Below, piece after piece: positions 6,933 to 14,930 of a DNA stretch of 50,768 nt; positions within the stretch are counted from its first letter, which is position 1; the number at the start of each line of letters is the position of its first letter. Origin of the DNA: Geomicrobium sp. JCM 19038. Lineage in GTDB: Bacteria > Bacillota > Bacilli > Bacillales > Marinococcaceae. The position numbers and the translations under genes were made by a program. Below the pieces are notes generated by a model. The model was not told the origin of the DNA and did no database searches. It was given only the letters and a program-made list of their open reading frames with translations. The stretch covers positions 1 to 50,768 of the forward strand of contig NZ_BAXA01000018.1 of the NCBI RefSeq assembly GCF_000698125.1, in the 5' to 3' direction.

Positions 6933-8053
6933 TTATCGATAAACAAATTTACGGAAAAGGAAATCGAACGGGCCTGCTTTTTGTTTTAGTTCCAGGATGG
7001 TCGCCATTCCTACAGATGATAACCATACAAGGAATGTAAGTACCCATACTTGAGCAATGCTTAACGTACTCGCTAACCCGAAGACTGCTGGTGAGAGGAG
7101 AACGATCAGCAAGATTTCATTCACGATAAAGAAAGTGAGTGAGCGTTTTCCGAGTGCTGTAATCCCGGTTACGATTGGATTTGTCTTCTTTAAATGTGGT
7201 CCGACGAGTCCGAACAGCGCTGCATAACCACACCCTCCAGCGATTCCACTCATCATGTGAATCGTAAAGATGATTCCGAATAGGCTCGGCTGTTCGACCG
7301 TGATGACCCCGTTACTATGCAAAGCATGTGGGATCGCGCCGACGATTGAAATGAGTATACCGCCAAACGCAATTTTCTTAAGAAGGGAGCGGTGTTTTGG
7401 ATCTTCATTTAACAAGCCTTTTCTACCGAACCAAATGCCTAACATAATGGATAGAATGACAGGCAGTGCAAAGTTCCCGAACAGCGGAGCGCCAGTGAAG
7501 AACATGACGAGTTGATTGAGCATCGTTTCCCAATAACCATCACCTGTCATGAACATGTTTTCCATGCCAACAGAGGCCATGTTGGCCCAAAAGATTGGCA
7601 GTAACAAGGCAAATCCGATGGTGAGAGCGATCATCGCTCTGACGAGTGTTTTATCACTTCGATATAAGAACCAATGAACGAGTAATAATCCTGCACCGTA
7701 AATGGCTAGTATATCTTTTCCACCAATAATGACGGAGAGCACGAATCCGAAGAAAAGTAGTGCGATCGCTCTACGGTTTATTGAACGTCGTATATCGAGT
7801 CTAGATTTTTCCCGCTTCATGTAACTGCGGATGACGAGCGTAATCCCGTAACCGAATAATAAGGCAAACATTGCGCGAGCACGGTTATCAACAAAGAGAA
7901 CCGAGGTGTAATTGAGGATCGTATCGATGAACCCACCACTTTCGGGGCGAGTAAGGATGGTACCACTCAAGAAGATTTGTGCATGTGCAAGGGCGACGAG
8001 TAGTAGCATAAGCCCCGTGCGAGGTCGAAAGAGATGTATCTTTTTTTCGTCAA
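6933..8053 (-). CDS. DUF418 (YeiB-like) membrane protein, frame broken near 8009
   Basis: The C-terminal half is a typical DUF418 domain with several membrane helices and 'GKRSLTFFIVNEILLIVLL'. The N-terminal 'RYISFDLARG' signature of this family lies in another frame, starting at TTG 8053 nine bases after AGGAG. It joins the main frame if one base is added around 8008-8011 (in GGCTTATG), giving 373 residues. An internal ATG at 8009 could give a truncated 358-residue protein, but it lacks the signature and a ribosome site. Function of the family is unknown; a membrane transport or acyl-transfer role has been suggested. The break fits the sequencing-error pattern of this window. Confidence 0.8.
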
Positions 8054-8463
8054 AAATCCCACTCCTATGTATCTAGTCTAAGTTCGTCTGAAAATCGGTG
8101 GTGATTGATAATAAATCTAAAAGCGTACTAGAGGTTCAGTTTCAACGGTACAGCATTGGAAGGTTTTCTATAAAAAGGAATTAACGGTCGTTCTTGTCAC
8201 ACATAACTCAAGAACAATACGTCATCATGACATAAATTAACACGACTACGAGACGCCCTACAATAGGTCGTCTCTCTTCATTTCTTTGATTGTAAACGTA
8301 TGTAAGCGCTTTTGGTGACGATGTTCATAGGTGTGAAGTATACGACTTTCTGAGAACACAAAAAAGAGCGTCAAAATAGACGCTCTCAGAGTGTTGAAAA
8401 AGTGCTATCCTCATATAAATGAAGTGGAGAGTTGATTAACTTGTAGATTTCAAAGTATTAAAG
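8054..8463. other. Intergenic region between DUF418 and GNAT genes
   Basis: No coding frame is supported. Contents seen: the ribosome site of DUF418 (8063-8067), an inverted repeat GTTCTTG/CAAGAAC near 8190-8215, an imperfect hairpin near 8251-8274, a partial match to a catabolite-responsive element at 8301-8314 (TGTAAGCGCTTTTG) and the GNAT terminator at 8361-8388. Confidence 0.5.
8361..8388 (-). terminator. Rho-independent terminator of the GNAT gene
   Basis: GAGCGTC and GACGCTC (8366-8372 and 8379-8385) form a stem with a short A-rich loop; on the minus strand it is followed by a run of six T. Confidence 0.8.
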
Positions 8464-8931
8464 CTATACATATTGATTTGTATGGTTTTCATATAATGGA
8501 ATGGAACCTCCAGATGGACCGTACGCTAAGGCGATTTGCTTCCAGCCATACTTTTCATAATAGCCTTCTAAATCAGAGGTAAGGTACAACGAGCCGTAGC
8601 CTCGCTTTGCGGCTTCTTTTAAGCCGTGTTCGAGTAATTTAGCTCCTAATTGCTGGCCGCGATGGTCTTCGCTTACGTATAAGCACGCTAGCCAAGGGCG
8701 CAAATCTTGACGACTGTTTAAGTCGTTTCGAAGAAGTGCATACGTTCCGATGATGAATTCACGATCATCAATCGCAATGTAGAAGCTCGGGAGTCCAGAA
8801 GTGTCTTGCAAGCTATGAACCATCGCATCTTCATAAAAAACTTTGCCGCCTTCTTCACCCCACGTTTTCCAGTAAAGGTCAATGGCCTCATTGAATCGTT
8901 CGTTCTTTTCGGTTAATTGGATGACCTGCAT
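8464..8931 (-). CDS. GNAT family N-acetyltransferase, 155 aa
   Basis: The fold pattern is a GNAT: 'WLACLYVSEDHRGQQLGAKLLEHGLKEA' at about 82-109 holds the acetyl-CoA pyrophosphate loop (R/Q-x-x-G-x-A/G, here RGQQLG), followed by 'LYLTSDLEGYYEKYGWK'. Start chosen at ATG 8931 after the AAGGATGAGGG ribosome site rather than a longer frame opening at 8985, which would overlap the upstream gene. Substrate unknown. It is 7 bases downstream of the gene at 8939-9567 and likely cotranscribed with it. Confidence 0.88.
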   Translation of the reverse strand: MQVIQLTEKNERFNEAIDLYWKTWGEEGGKVFYEDAMVHSLQDTSGLPSFYIAIDDREFIIGTYALLRNDLNSRQDLRPWLACLYVSEDHRGQQLGAKLLEHGLKEAAKRGYGSLYLTSDLEGYYEKYGWKQIALAYGPSGGSIPLYENHTNQYV

Positions 8932-8938
8932 AAATCCC

Positions 8939-9567
8939 TCATCCTTCCTGAGTGTGTTTGCCAATCCAAACGTTCCCGGAGTCAATCAAGTAGAGGAGGT
9001 CTCCGTTTGAAAGAACCATCGTTTTATAGACATTTTGTTTGTAACAATCTAATTCTTGTCTCGTTATGAGGTCATCCTCGAGCCAACCGTCAATTATTTC
9101 TTTCGTCCAATCGGTCGTATGAATGTACAATTGCCAGCTCATATAGTTCACCTTCATCGGATCGTTTACGAATTTTTCAGTAGGAAACGCTCGTTGTTGC
9201 TCTCGCTGTTCGAACGTTTGGTCATAAAAATGGAGGCAATCACGATACGAAACGACGACTTGCGATTTCATAAAGTCTGGCTCAAACAACAAAACCATTA
9301 AATCGTAAGGCTCGTGTAACGATTGAAGTTGTTCATGCCACGAATGATACACATCCAATACCGCATCGAATACTTCCCGAACAAACCAAGCAGGTAGTTT
9401 CCCTTCGAAGGAAAAGTAAAAAGGATGAATGGTTAATTTAACGTATGTCCGTTTGTGTGCGTGTAATTCATCGAACGGGAACGCCATTGCGTGACGTTCC
9501 AACGTTCAATCTTTCGAATATGTCGCTTCCAGCCTCGAATTTTCTTCTTCTTTGAACGATAATGCAT
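8939..9567 (-). CDS. Conserved Bacillaceae hypothetical protein, frame broken near 9487
   Basis: ATG 9567 follows AAAGGTG and opens a basic N-terminus 'MHYRSKKKKIRGWKRHIRKI' ending in 'ERW'. The rest, 'FPFDELHAHKRTYVKLTIHP', then 'VFDAVLDVYHSWHEQL' and a C-terminal 'GDLLYLIDSGNVWIG', is in another frame. Adding one base near 9487 joins them into 209 residues. The combination of a 'KKIKGWxRHI' opening and a 'D.YHSW' motif recalls an unnamed Bacillaceae family of about this size; I cannot give a function. A shorter reading from TTG 9502 would lose the conserved N-terminus. Confidence 0.65.
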
Positions 9568-9613
9568 CGTTTTCACCTTTGTTTAATTCGTGCTAGTGAT
9601 TATCATTTAGAGA

Positions 9614-10882
9614 TTACGCACTAACCGAAGAATCAGCGTCAACTTTTTGCGATTTTACTCGTTTAATATTGATTTTCATTAAAATGGCGGTTACGAGTGC
9701 GACGGCGAGAAGAATTGTAAACAAGACGAAAGCGGATGTAAATTCTCCTGTACGTTCAAACGTAAGACTCACAGCCATCGGACCAACAATGCCTGCCATT
9801 GCCCAGGCGGTAAGTGTGTAGCCGTGGATCGCACCGAGTTGCTTTGTACCGAACAAGTCGCCGATAAAAGCGGGAAGGCATGCAAATCCACCACCGTAAC
9901 ACGTCATGATCAAGTAAAGAAGAATGGAGAAGGCGACTTCGTTCGTTGTGAACGGTAAAGCGATAAAGGCGCCGAGTTGAATAATAAAGAAAATGATGTA
10001 CATATTCGCTCGACCGATGTAATCAGAAAAGCTAGCCCAACCGATTCTCCCAATTCCGTTAAAGAAGCCCATCACGCCAACGACTGTCGCTGCGAATGCA
10101 GAAGTTGCGCCGGTAATCGTTTCTGTCATGTTGGCAGCAACCGCAAGCAACATAATCCCCGCAGAGATGTTAATGAACATCATCACCCAAAGAAAGTAAA
10201 AGCGAGCGGTACGAAGCGCTTCGTTTGCCGTAAGTTGTGCCAAGTCGACGGCAACGGTACGCGGCTGTTTACGTTCAGAATCGGTTTGCATGTTTTCTGG
10301 TTTCCATCCTTCAGGAGGTGGCGAAAGGTAGCTCGCACCACTGACCATTAAGACGAGATAAAGTGTACCGAGAATGTAAAAGGTCATATGAATGGACGTT
10401 TGATTCATAAGAAATTCTGCAAACGGGCTCGTAATTAACGCACCAGCACCGAAACCGAGAACGGCCATCCCAGTTGCGAGTCCGCGCCGGTCAGGAAACC
10501 ATTTAACGAGCGTTGAGACGGGCGATATGTATCCAATTCCGAGTCCAATTCCACCAACAACACCGTAAAAGAAAACAAACATGGCAATGCTTTCAAGTTG
10601 AATAGCTAAGCCCGCACCAAATGTCCCTGAGACGAACAGAGCGGTTGATATGAGTGCTGATTTCTTGGGACCGTTACGTTCTACGAACTTTCCCATAAAA
10701 GCGGCACTCATCCCAAGAAAGAAGATCGCAACCGTAAATGCAAGCGTAACAGACGTAATCGCCCATCCGAGAGAATCATTAATCGGGTTTTGATAAACGC
10801 TGTACGCATACACTGAGCCAATCGACAAATGAATGGCAATCGCAGAGAGGGCGATCAGCCAACGATTTCGGTGTGCTTCCAT
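9614..10882 (-). CDS. OFA-type major facilitator transporter
   Basis: A 422-residue MFS protein with twelve predicted membrane helices. Motifs 'SIGSVYAYSVYQNPI', 'GGIGLGIGYISPVSTLVKWFPDRRGLATGMAVLGFGAGA' (split here only for description) and a second-half 'NGIGRIGWASFSDYIGR' are typical of the oxalate/formate antiporter (OFA) family, including YhjX-like pyruvate-induced carriers. Start set at ATG 10882, nine bases after AAAGGGG; a TTG at 10900 overlaps that site. The transported anion cannot be read from sequence. Stands alone with a terminator of the next gene upstream. Confidence 0.87.
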   Translation of the reverse strand: MEAHRNRWLIALSAIAIHLSIGSVYAYSVYQNPINDSLGWAITSVTLAFTVAIFFLGMSAAFMGKFVERNGPKKSALISTALFVSGTFGAGLAIQLESIAMFVFFYGVVGGIGLGIGYISPVSTLVKWFPDRRGLATGMAVLGFGAGALITSPFAEFLMNQTSIHMTFYILGTLYLVLMVSGASYLSPPPEGWKPENMQTDSERKQPRTVAVDLAQLTANEALRTARFYFLWVMMFINISAGIMLLAVAANMTETITGATSAFAATVVGVMGFFNGIGRIGWASFSDYIGRANMYIIFFIIQLGAFIALPFTTNEVAFSILLYLIMTCYGGGFACLPAFIGDLFGTKQLGAIHGYTLTAWAMAGIVGPMAVSLTFERTGEFTSAFVLFTILLAVALVTAILMKINIKRVKSQKVDADSSVSA

Positions 10883-11019
10883 CAAAAGAACCCCTTTCAA
10901 TAATTATTTAAAAATTAATAATACACAAACAATAATAAACGCTTTAAATCGTCGTGTACAGTTAATCGCATCATAAAAAAAGAGGAGTGTAGCAAGTTTG
11001 GCTAACCAGACGAAACAAA

Positions 11020-11073
11020 AAAAGCGCGACGGGCAATCATGCCGGCGGGAATACCCCGATCCATCGCGCTTTT
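11020..11073 (-). terminator. Terminator with large structured loop
   Basis: A 10-bp stem AAAAGCGCGA/TCGCGCTTTT encloses about 34 bases that can fold further (GGGG/CCCC and GGGCAATCATGCC). On the minus strand a T7 run follows, so it ends the 66-aa gene. Confidence 0.75.
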
Positions 11074-11087
11074 AAATGATTTTCATA

Positions 11088-11288
11088 TTAAACAGTTTTA
11101 TACTTCGTATTGATTCCCGTCATTAAGTTTTTTGCTGCAACGTCATCTTCTGCTTTTTGCTTGCTCACTTTGTCAACGTAGGCTCTTAGCGTATCACTCT
11201 CCCTTTTGAAAAAAGCTTCGCTAATGATTCCTTGTTGCCGTGCGATATCGAGCACTTTAATTTTCTTGAGTGCATCATGATAGTTCAT
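11088..11288 (-). CDS. Small hypothetical protein, 66 aa
   Basis: A soluble, largely helical, charged protein ('DALKKIKVLDIARQQGIISE', then 'FFKRESDTLRAYVDKVSKQK'). The ATG follows a GGTAGGGAG ribosome site. It sits 18 bases downstream of the GAF-like gene and 15 bases before a terminator, so the pair forms a two-gene operon. The pattern of two helices with 'QGIISEAFFKRE' resembles SHOCT-like short C-terminal modules ('G.ITEEEFE..K..LL'), but the match is weak. No function assigned. Confidence 0.65.
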   Translation of the reverse strand: MNYHDALKKIKVLDIARQQGIISEAFFKRESDTLRAYVDKVSKQKAEDDVAAKNLMTGINTKYKTV

Positions 11289-11306
11289 GACAGAAACTCC
11301 CTACCT

Positions 11307-12095
11307 TTAATTTTTGTCTAACGATCCATTCAACTCTTCATCCTGAAATTTCAATGCATCGAACATTTGCAGATAGGCAAGCTCAATACACTTCGCATAT
11401 AAACATATTATATTACGTGATTCTTGATTAAATGGTGAAAGTGAATCGACGGTTAAAATGCCTAAGTTTAAGATAGGTATGCAAATAAGGCTTTTGTAAT
11501 TCCCTCTAGATTCTTCATTTTTTAGCCAATCAGGATCATCAGTGACATCATCAAGGTCGATGACTTCGTTTTTGCGATAACAACGTCCGCCTGTTGAATC
11601 ATCGATGTCTAATTTTCTGCTGTTCGTATAATCTTTTGGGAAATTGAAACTTCCTGTATGGAAATCTAACGTATTGGTCGTAGGGCTACTGAGCCAGACG
11701 GCGCATCGCTTACTATCGCCTCTTGAACTCGATAGTGATAACGGAAGTGTATCGATGATTTTTTTAATGACTTCAAGAGATTCTTCGTACGTTTGATGAC
11801 AATCGTTTCGAAGTTCAATAAGGTCCTCAAACAAATGATTAATGCTTTGTAATGAATGGTGATATTGGGTGTTGGCGTCTTGTAGGTCATTGTTTTGGCT
11901 CGTTAAGGTTGAGTTCTCTTGAGAGATGGCAAGAGCAGACGATTCACTTTCTAATGCCCTGAGTACGTTTTTTGCAAATCGACTCAAATAAAATGAACCG
12001 AGCACTAAGCCTATGATCAAGAGGATGGACAACACGGCGAATGTCCAATCGGGCATTCGGTCGATAATGCGAATCATAACATCTTCACCAATCAT
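11307..12095 (-). CDS. Membrane-anchored GAF-like sensor protein
   Basis: 262 residues: one membrane helix at about 14-36 (FAVLSILLIIGLVLGSFYL), a coiled-coil-like stretch at 40-75 rich in S, E, Q and N, and a soluble C-terminal domain at about 90-245. The latter contains 'AVWLSSPTTNTLDFHTGSF', 'GGRCYRKNEVIDLDDV' and 'YKSLICIPILNLGILTVDSL', the strand order of a GAF domain. There is no attached kinase, cyclase or phosphodiesterase domain. It probably senses a cytoplasmic ligand from the membrane; the 66-aa gene downstream may be a partner. ATG 12095 follows GGGGGG. Confidence 0.7.
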   Translation of the reverse strand: MIGEDVMIRIIDRMPDWTFAVLSILLIIGLVLGSFYLSRFAKNVLRALESESSALAISQENSTLTSQNNDLQDANTQYHHSLQSINHLFEDLIELRNDCHQTYEESLEVIKKIIDTLPLSLSSSRGDSKRCAVWLSSPTTNTLDFHTGSFNFPKDYTNSRKLDIDDSTGGRCYRKNEVIDLDDVTDDPDWLKNEESRGNYKSLICIPILNLGILTVDSLSPFNQESRNIICLYAKCIELAYLQMFDALKFQDEELNGSLDKN

Positions 12096-12244
12096 AATCC
12101 GAATCCCCCCATTACTATATGATATACAAGCAGTTTATTAATGGTGAAAACGCATTAGAAGGGATTGGTTTAAAAATAGATCATTAAACATAGGTCTGTT
12201 TTCAAAAGTAGCGCAGTAAGAAAATTTATGTAAGGTCATCTTCC

Positions 12245-12367
12245 ATGAGCGATTGGGCAGTGACAGATGGAAGAGCATACGACGCGTTGTACGTTGTGAT
12301 CGTAAAGCAAAAGGAAGCCGTTCTTTTGTACAAAAATGATACAAAAACCATCACTCCATTTAGTTAA
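12245..12367 (+). CDS. Possible small protein, 40 aa
   Basis: An open frame of 40 codons from ATG 12245, with AAGGT nine bases upstream. It reads 'DWAVTDGRAYDALYVVIVKQ' then 'KEAVLLYKNDTKTITPFS', which has protein-like alternation of hydrophobic and charged residues. It could also be the tail of a decayed gene, since the frame stays open upstream of the ATG for several codons. No family recognised. Confidence 0.2.
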   Translation: MSDWAVTDGRAYDALYVVIVKQKEAVLLYKNDTKTITPFS

Positions 12368-12381
12368 TCTAACCAATGACG
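12368..12381. promoter_or_regulatory. Possible PucR box
   Basis: On the minus strand the bases read CGTCATTGGTTAGA, close to the B. subtilis PucR recognition pattern WWWCNTTGGTTAA (core CATTGGTTA kept, flanks differ). A weaker half-match, TACTGGTTAG, lies near 12485-12494. Position 150 bases before pucA makes regulation plausible. Confidence 0.35.
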
Positions 12382-12532
12382 AGTCGTTAGACGAACGATA
12401 CGATGGGTAATATTGGTAGTTGAAACTAAGATCGTTGATAGAAAATCTAACTAAATATCATAAGAACAACGTGTTTTTTCTTAGTACTGGTTAGTAAAAC
12501 CTTTCGTGAAGCTAACTTAAGGAGTGAGAAAA

Positions 12533-13546
12533 ATGGAGAACATGCATGAAATCTTAGATTATATAGAAACGTCGACGGACCGTTCGATGGTGGCAACGGT
12601 TATTCATGTTGAAGGTTCTGCCTATCGAAAAGAAGGTGCATCGATGCTCGTCACAGCTGAGGGGAATCAAGTAGGAGTGATGAGTGCAGGGTGTCTAGAA
12701 GAAGATATCATGGCTCGCTTTGAACATGTTTGGTATCACGGGGCAGATGTATATGAATATGACATGCGTAGTGACGATCCATTTTCTTGGGGAGTGAACA
12801 ATAGTGGTTGTAATGGGATTGTTACTGTACTGCTTGAACCGCTCACTGAGAAGCTTCGAAGCGAGCTTTTGCACGTAAAGGCTGAACTTATGAAAGGTCA
12901 CGCGGTCCAAGTAATAAAGTCAATACATGAAGACGACGTACAGACGGTGTATCAAAGTACGTCTAACGATCACTTTGGAGAATTATTATTATTGAAGCAA
13001 GCGGTTGATGTTCCCATGCGTAGTGGCATGTGGCAAGAGATGTTCGTTCATCGATATGAGCCCAAACCACGACTTTTTCTTTTCGGAGCGAATGTTGATG
13101 CAAGACCTGTCGCATCGTTTGCAGCAGCGTCAGGGTTCGAAGTCATCGTTAGTGATTGGCGCAGCGGTCTATGCCAAGATCACTATTTTCCTCATGCAAC
13201 AAAATTCATCATAGGGTTTCCTAAAGAAACGATCCCGACCATTCCATTTAGACCTACGGATTATGTTGTTGTGATGACACATCATTTTTATTACGACCGT
13301 GACATTATCATCTCACTTAAAGACTTGTCGCTTCGGTATTTAGGTATTCTAGGATCTAAAAAGAGAACGAGGCGACTTTTAGGCACTTCCATTATTCCGT
13401 CTACCATTACGACACCACTAGGACTGTCAATTGGCGCTGAAGGGCCAGAACAAATTGCAATCAGTGCGGTCGCACAGTTAATTGAAGAAGAACAAAAAGG
13501 AGACGACCGACGTTCGCTATGGGATACACAATCGGCATCTATTTAG
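12533..13546 (+). CDS. pucA: Xanthine dehydrogenase accessory protein (XdhC/CoxI family)
   Basis: The protein is 337 residues from ATG 12533, which is 8 bases after AAGGAG. An N-terminal XdhC_CoxI domain ('TSTDRSMVATVIHVEGSAYR', 'SAGCLEEDI') is followed by a C-terminal Rossmann domain ('RLFLFGANVDARPVASFAAA', 'YLGILGSKKRTRRLL'). Members deliver or insert the sulfurated molybdenum cofactor into xanthine dehydrogenase. It is first in pucABCDE and overlaps pucB by 28 bases, so it is translationally coupled. Function is established for the family and for B. subtilis PucA; here it is inferred from sequence and context. Confidence 0.9.
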   Translation: MENMHEILDYIETSTDRSMVATVIHVEGSAYRKEGASMLVTAEGNQVGVMSAGCLEEDIMARFEHVWYHGADVYEYDMRSDDPFSWGVNNSGCNGIVTVLLEPLTEKLRSELLHVKAELMKGHAVQVIKSIHEDDVQTVYQSTSNDHFGELLLLKQAVDVPMRSGMWQEMFVHRYEPKPRLFLFGANVDARPVASFAAASGFEVIVSDWRSGLCQDHYFPHATKFIIGFPKETIPTIPFRPTDYVVVMTHHFYYDRDIIISLKDLSLRYLGILGSKKRTRRLLGTSIIPSTITTPLGLSIGAEGPEQIAISAVAQLIEEEQKGDDRRSLWDTQSASI

Positions 13547-14118
13547 CAGCGGGAAGTAGCTCAAGAATGGGAAGAAACAAATTAGCCCTTCCTTTGTTCA
13601 ATACGACACTCGGTTCGGTTGCATTAAAAGTCGCACTTCAAAGTAACCTGGATGAAGTCTTGATCGTAAAACGAGCGGAAGATCATCTAGAATGGGTCGA
13701 TTCATCATGTGAAGGTCAATTCCAATCCGTCACGTGTTGTGATGCTCCTTTAGGGCAGGCGCATTCAATTGTTACCGGGATTAAAGCTGCGATAACACGT
13801 GGTGCAGATGCAGTGATGATTATGTTGGCCGATCAACCATTTCTACGAATGCATCATCTAAATGCGATGATGGAGGCTGCGATAAAGGAGCGTGTTCAGT
13901 ATATCGGTACAAATGTGGAAGGGCGTACACAACCGCCCCTTTTATTTTCGAAAGAAGTCTTTCCAGACTTAATGAAGCTTGAAGGTGACGTCGGTGCCAG
14001 GAGACTATTGCCGATGCTTACTGGAATGAGTCTCAATATAAATGAAAGCAGTGAAGCGTATGACATTGATACAGAGGAAGAGTATACATGGTTAATCAGT
14101 CAACAGAGCATACCGTAA
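13519..14118 (+). CDS. pucB: Molybdenum cofactor nucleotidyltransferase-like protein (MocA family)
   Basis: 199 residues of the NTP-transferase fold: 'IYLAAGSSSRMGRNKLALPL' at 7-26 is the nucleotide-binding loop with the signature G-x-S-x-R-M-G and a following Lys, and 'ADAVMIMLADQPFLRMHHLN' carries the metal-binding Asp and 'DQP'. MocA-type enzymes convert Mo-molybdopterin to the cytidine dinucleotide form used by many hydroxylases. Overlaps both neighbours (28 bases with pucA, 31 with pucC), which fits tight operon coupling. Confidence 0.9.
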   Translation: MGYTIGIYLAAGSSSRMGRNKLALPLFNTTLGSVALKVALQSNLDEVLIVKRAEDHLEWVDSSCEGQFQSVTCCDAPLGQAHSIVTGIKAAITRGADAVMIMLADQPFLRMHHLNAMMEAAIKERVQYIGTNVEGRTQPPLLFSKEVFPDLMKLEGDVGARRLLPMLTGMSLNINESSEAYDIDTEEEYTWLISQQSIP

Positions 14119-14930
14119 AAGCAAATACCGTAGTCCGAATCGCACATTCTATTGAGGAAGCTTTAGCGTTAAAGGCGCAACTTCCTAAGTCTAGTCGGTT
14201 TATTTCTGGTGGTACCCTCATTCAATTAGAACGTGAGCAAGGCAACGAGTTGCCTGAACAATTGATAAGTTTGGAACGTATTCCATCGTTATTTGGAATT
14301 GAAGAGACAGAAGATTATGTACTTATAGGGGCGGCGACACCACTGAATCAATGCGCAAGCGTCGAGCTTTTGCAGACCGTGATTCCAACAGTCGCGTCTA
14401 AGGCGGTGAGAAACCGGGCTACGCTCGGTGGGAATTTAATGTACACGTGTGGCGATACGATTCCGGCACTAATTGCGCTCGGGGCAACGGTATCGATCGT
14501 TGAAGAAAATGGAGAACGGACCGTTTCAGTCGCGGACTTCCTTTCATTAAAAGTAAATGAGCCTATCGTTACACAGATTCATATACCGAAAGTAAAGATC
14601 GAATCATTTTTTTATCAAAAGGTTGGCTTTCGAAAGTCATTTTCGAAGTCACAGTTAACGGTTGCAAGCATGATTAGCATCGACAAACAACGTGTTCAAA
14701 GCAACGTACGTCTTGTCTTTAGTGACGGTGAGCGGGCTGCAATTCGTTTACGAACAACCGAACGAGTACTCGGAGGGCATAAACTAACGAAGAGTGTCAT
14801 TCAAAAGGTGAGTGAATCTTTAAATGAGGAATTGGCACGTATCAAAACAGCAACGACGTATCAACGCATGGTTACGAAGAATCTATTCATCTCAGAATTG
14901 ATCAACCGAACGGAGGGATCTCTTGAGTAA
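14088..14930 (+). CDS. pucC: Xanthine dehydrogenase FAD-binding subunit
   Basis: 280 residues of the CoxM/XdhB type. FAD-binding motifs are 'SRFISGGTLIQLE' at 37-49 (the usual A/S-G-G-T/Q loop) and 'SKAVRNRATLGGNLMYTCGD' at 103-122 (T-I/L-G-G-N). The C-terminal CO dehydrogenase flavoprotein domain follows. It passes electrons from the Fe-S subunit to FAD and NAD. Length is normal and the frame is intact, in contrast to pucD and pucE beside it. Overlaps pucD by 8 bases. Confidence 0.92.
   Translation: MVNQSTEHTVKANTVVRIAHSIEEALALKAQLPKSSRFISGGTLIQLEREQGNELPEQLISLERIPSLFGIEETEDYVLIGAATPLNQCASVELLQTVIPTVASKAVRNRATLGGNLMYTCGDTIPALIALGATVSIVEENGERTVSVADFLSLKVNEPIVTQIHIPKVKIESFFYQKVGFRKSFSKSQLTVASMISIDKQRVQSNVRLVFSDGERAAIRLRTTERVLGGHKLTKSVIQKVSESLNEELARIKTATTYQRMVTKNLFISELINRTEGSLE

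Larger units (their letters stand above)
12096..12532. other. Divergent promoter region of the puc cluster
   Basis: A stretch between the GAF-like gene and pucA. It holds one weak small frame (12245-12367), a PucR-box-like sequence (12368-12381) and the AAGGAG ribosome site of pucA (12519-12524). No strong SigA promoter or terminator could be assigned. Confidence 0.5.

Noticed and set aside
8301-8314. Catabolite-responsive element TGTAAGCGCTTTTG
   Set aside because: The right end lacks the conserved CA and no promoter can be placed relative to it; kept only as a mention in the intergenic entry.
12138-12344. 68-residue minus-strand frame before pucA
   Set aside because: No ribosome site and an unusual residue mix rich in R, F, H and C without family resemblance; probably a chance frame.
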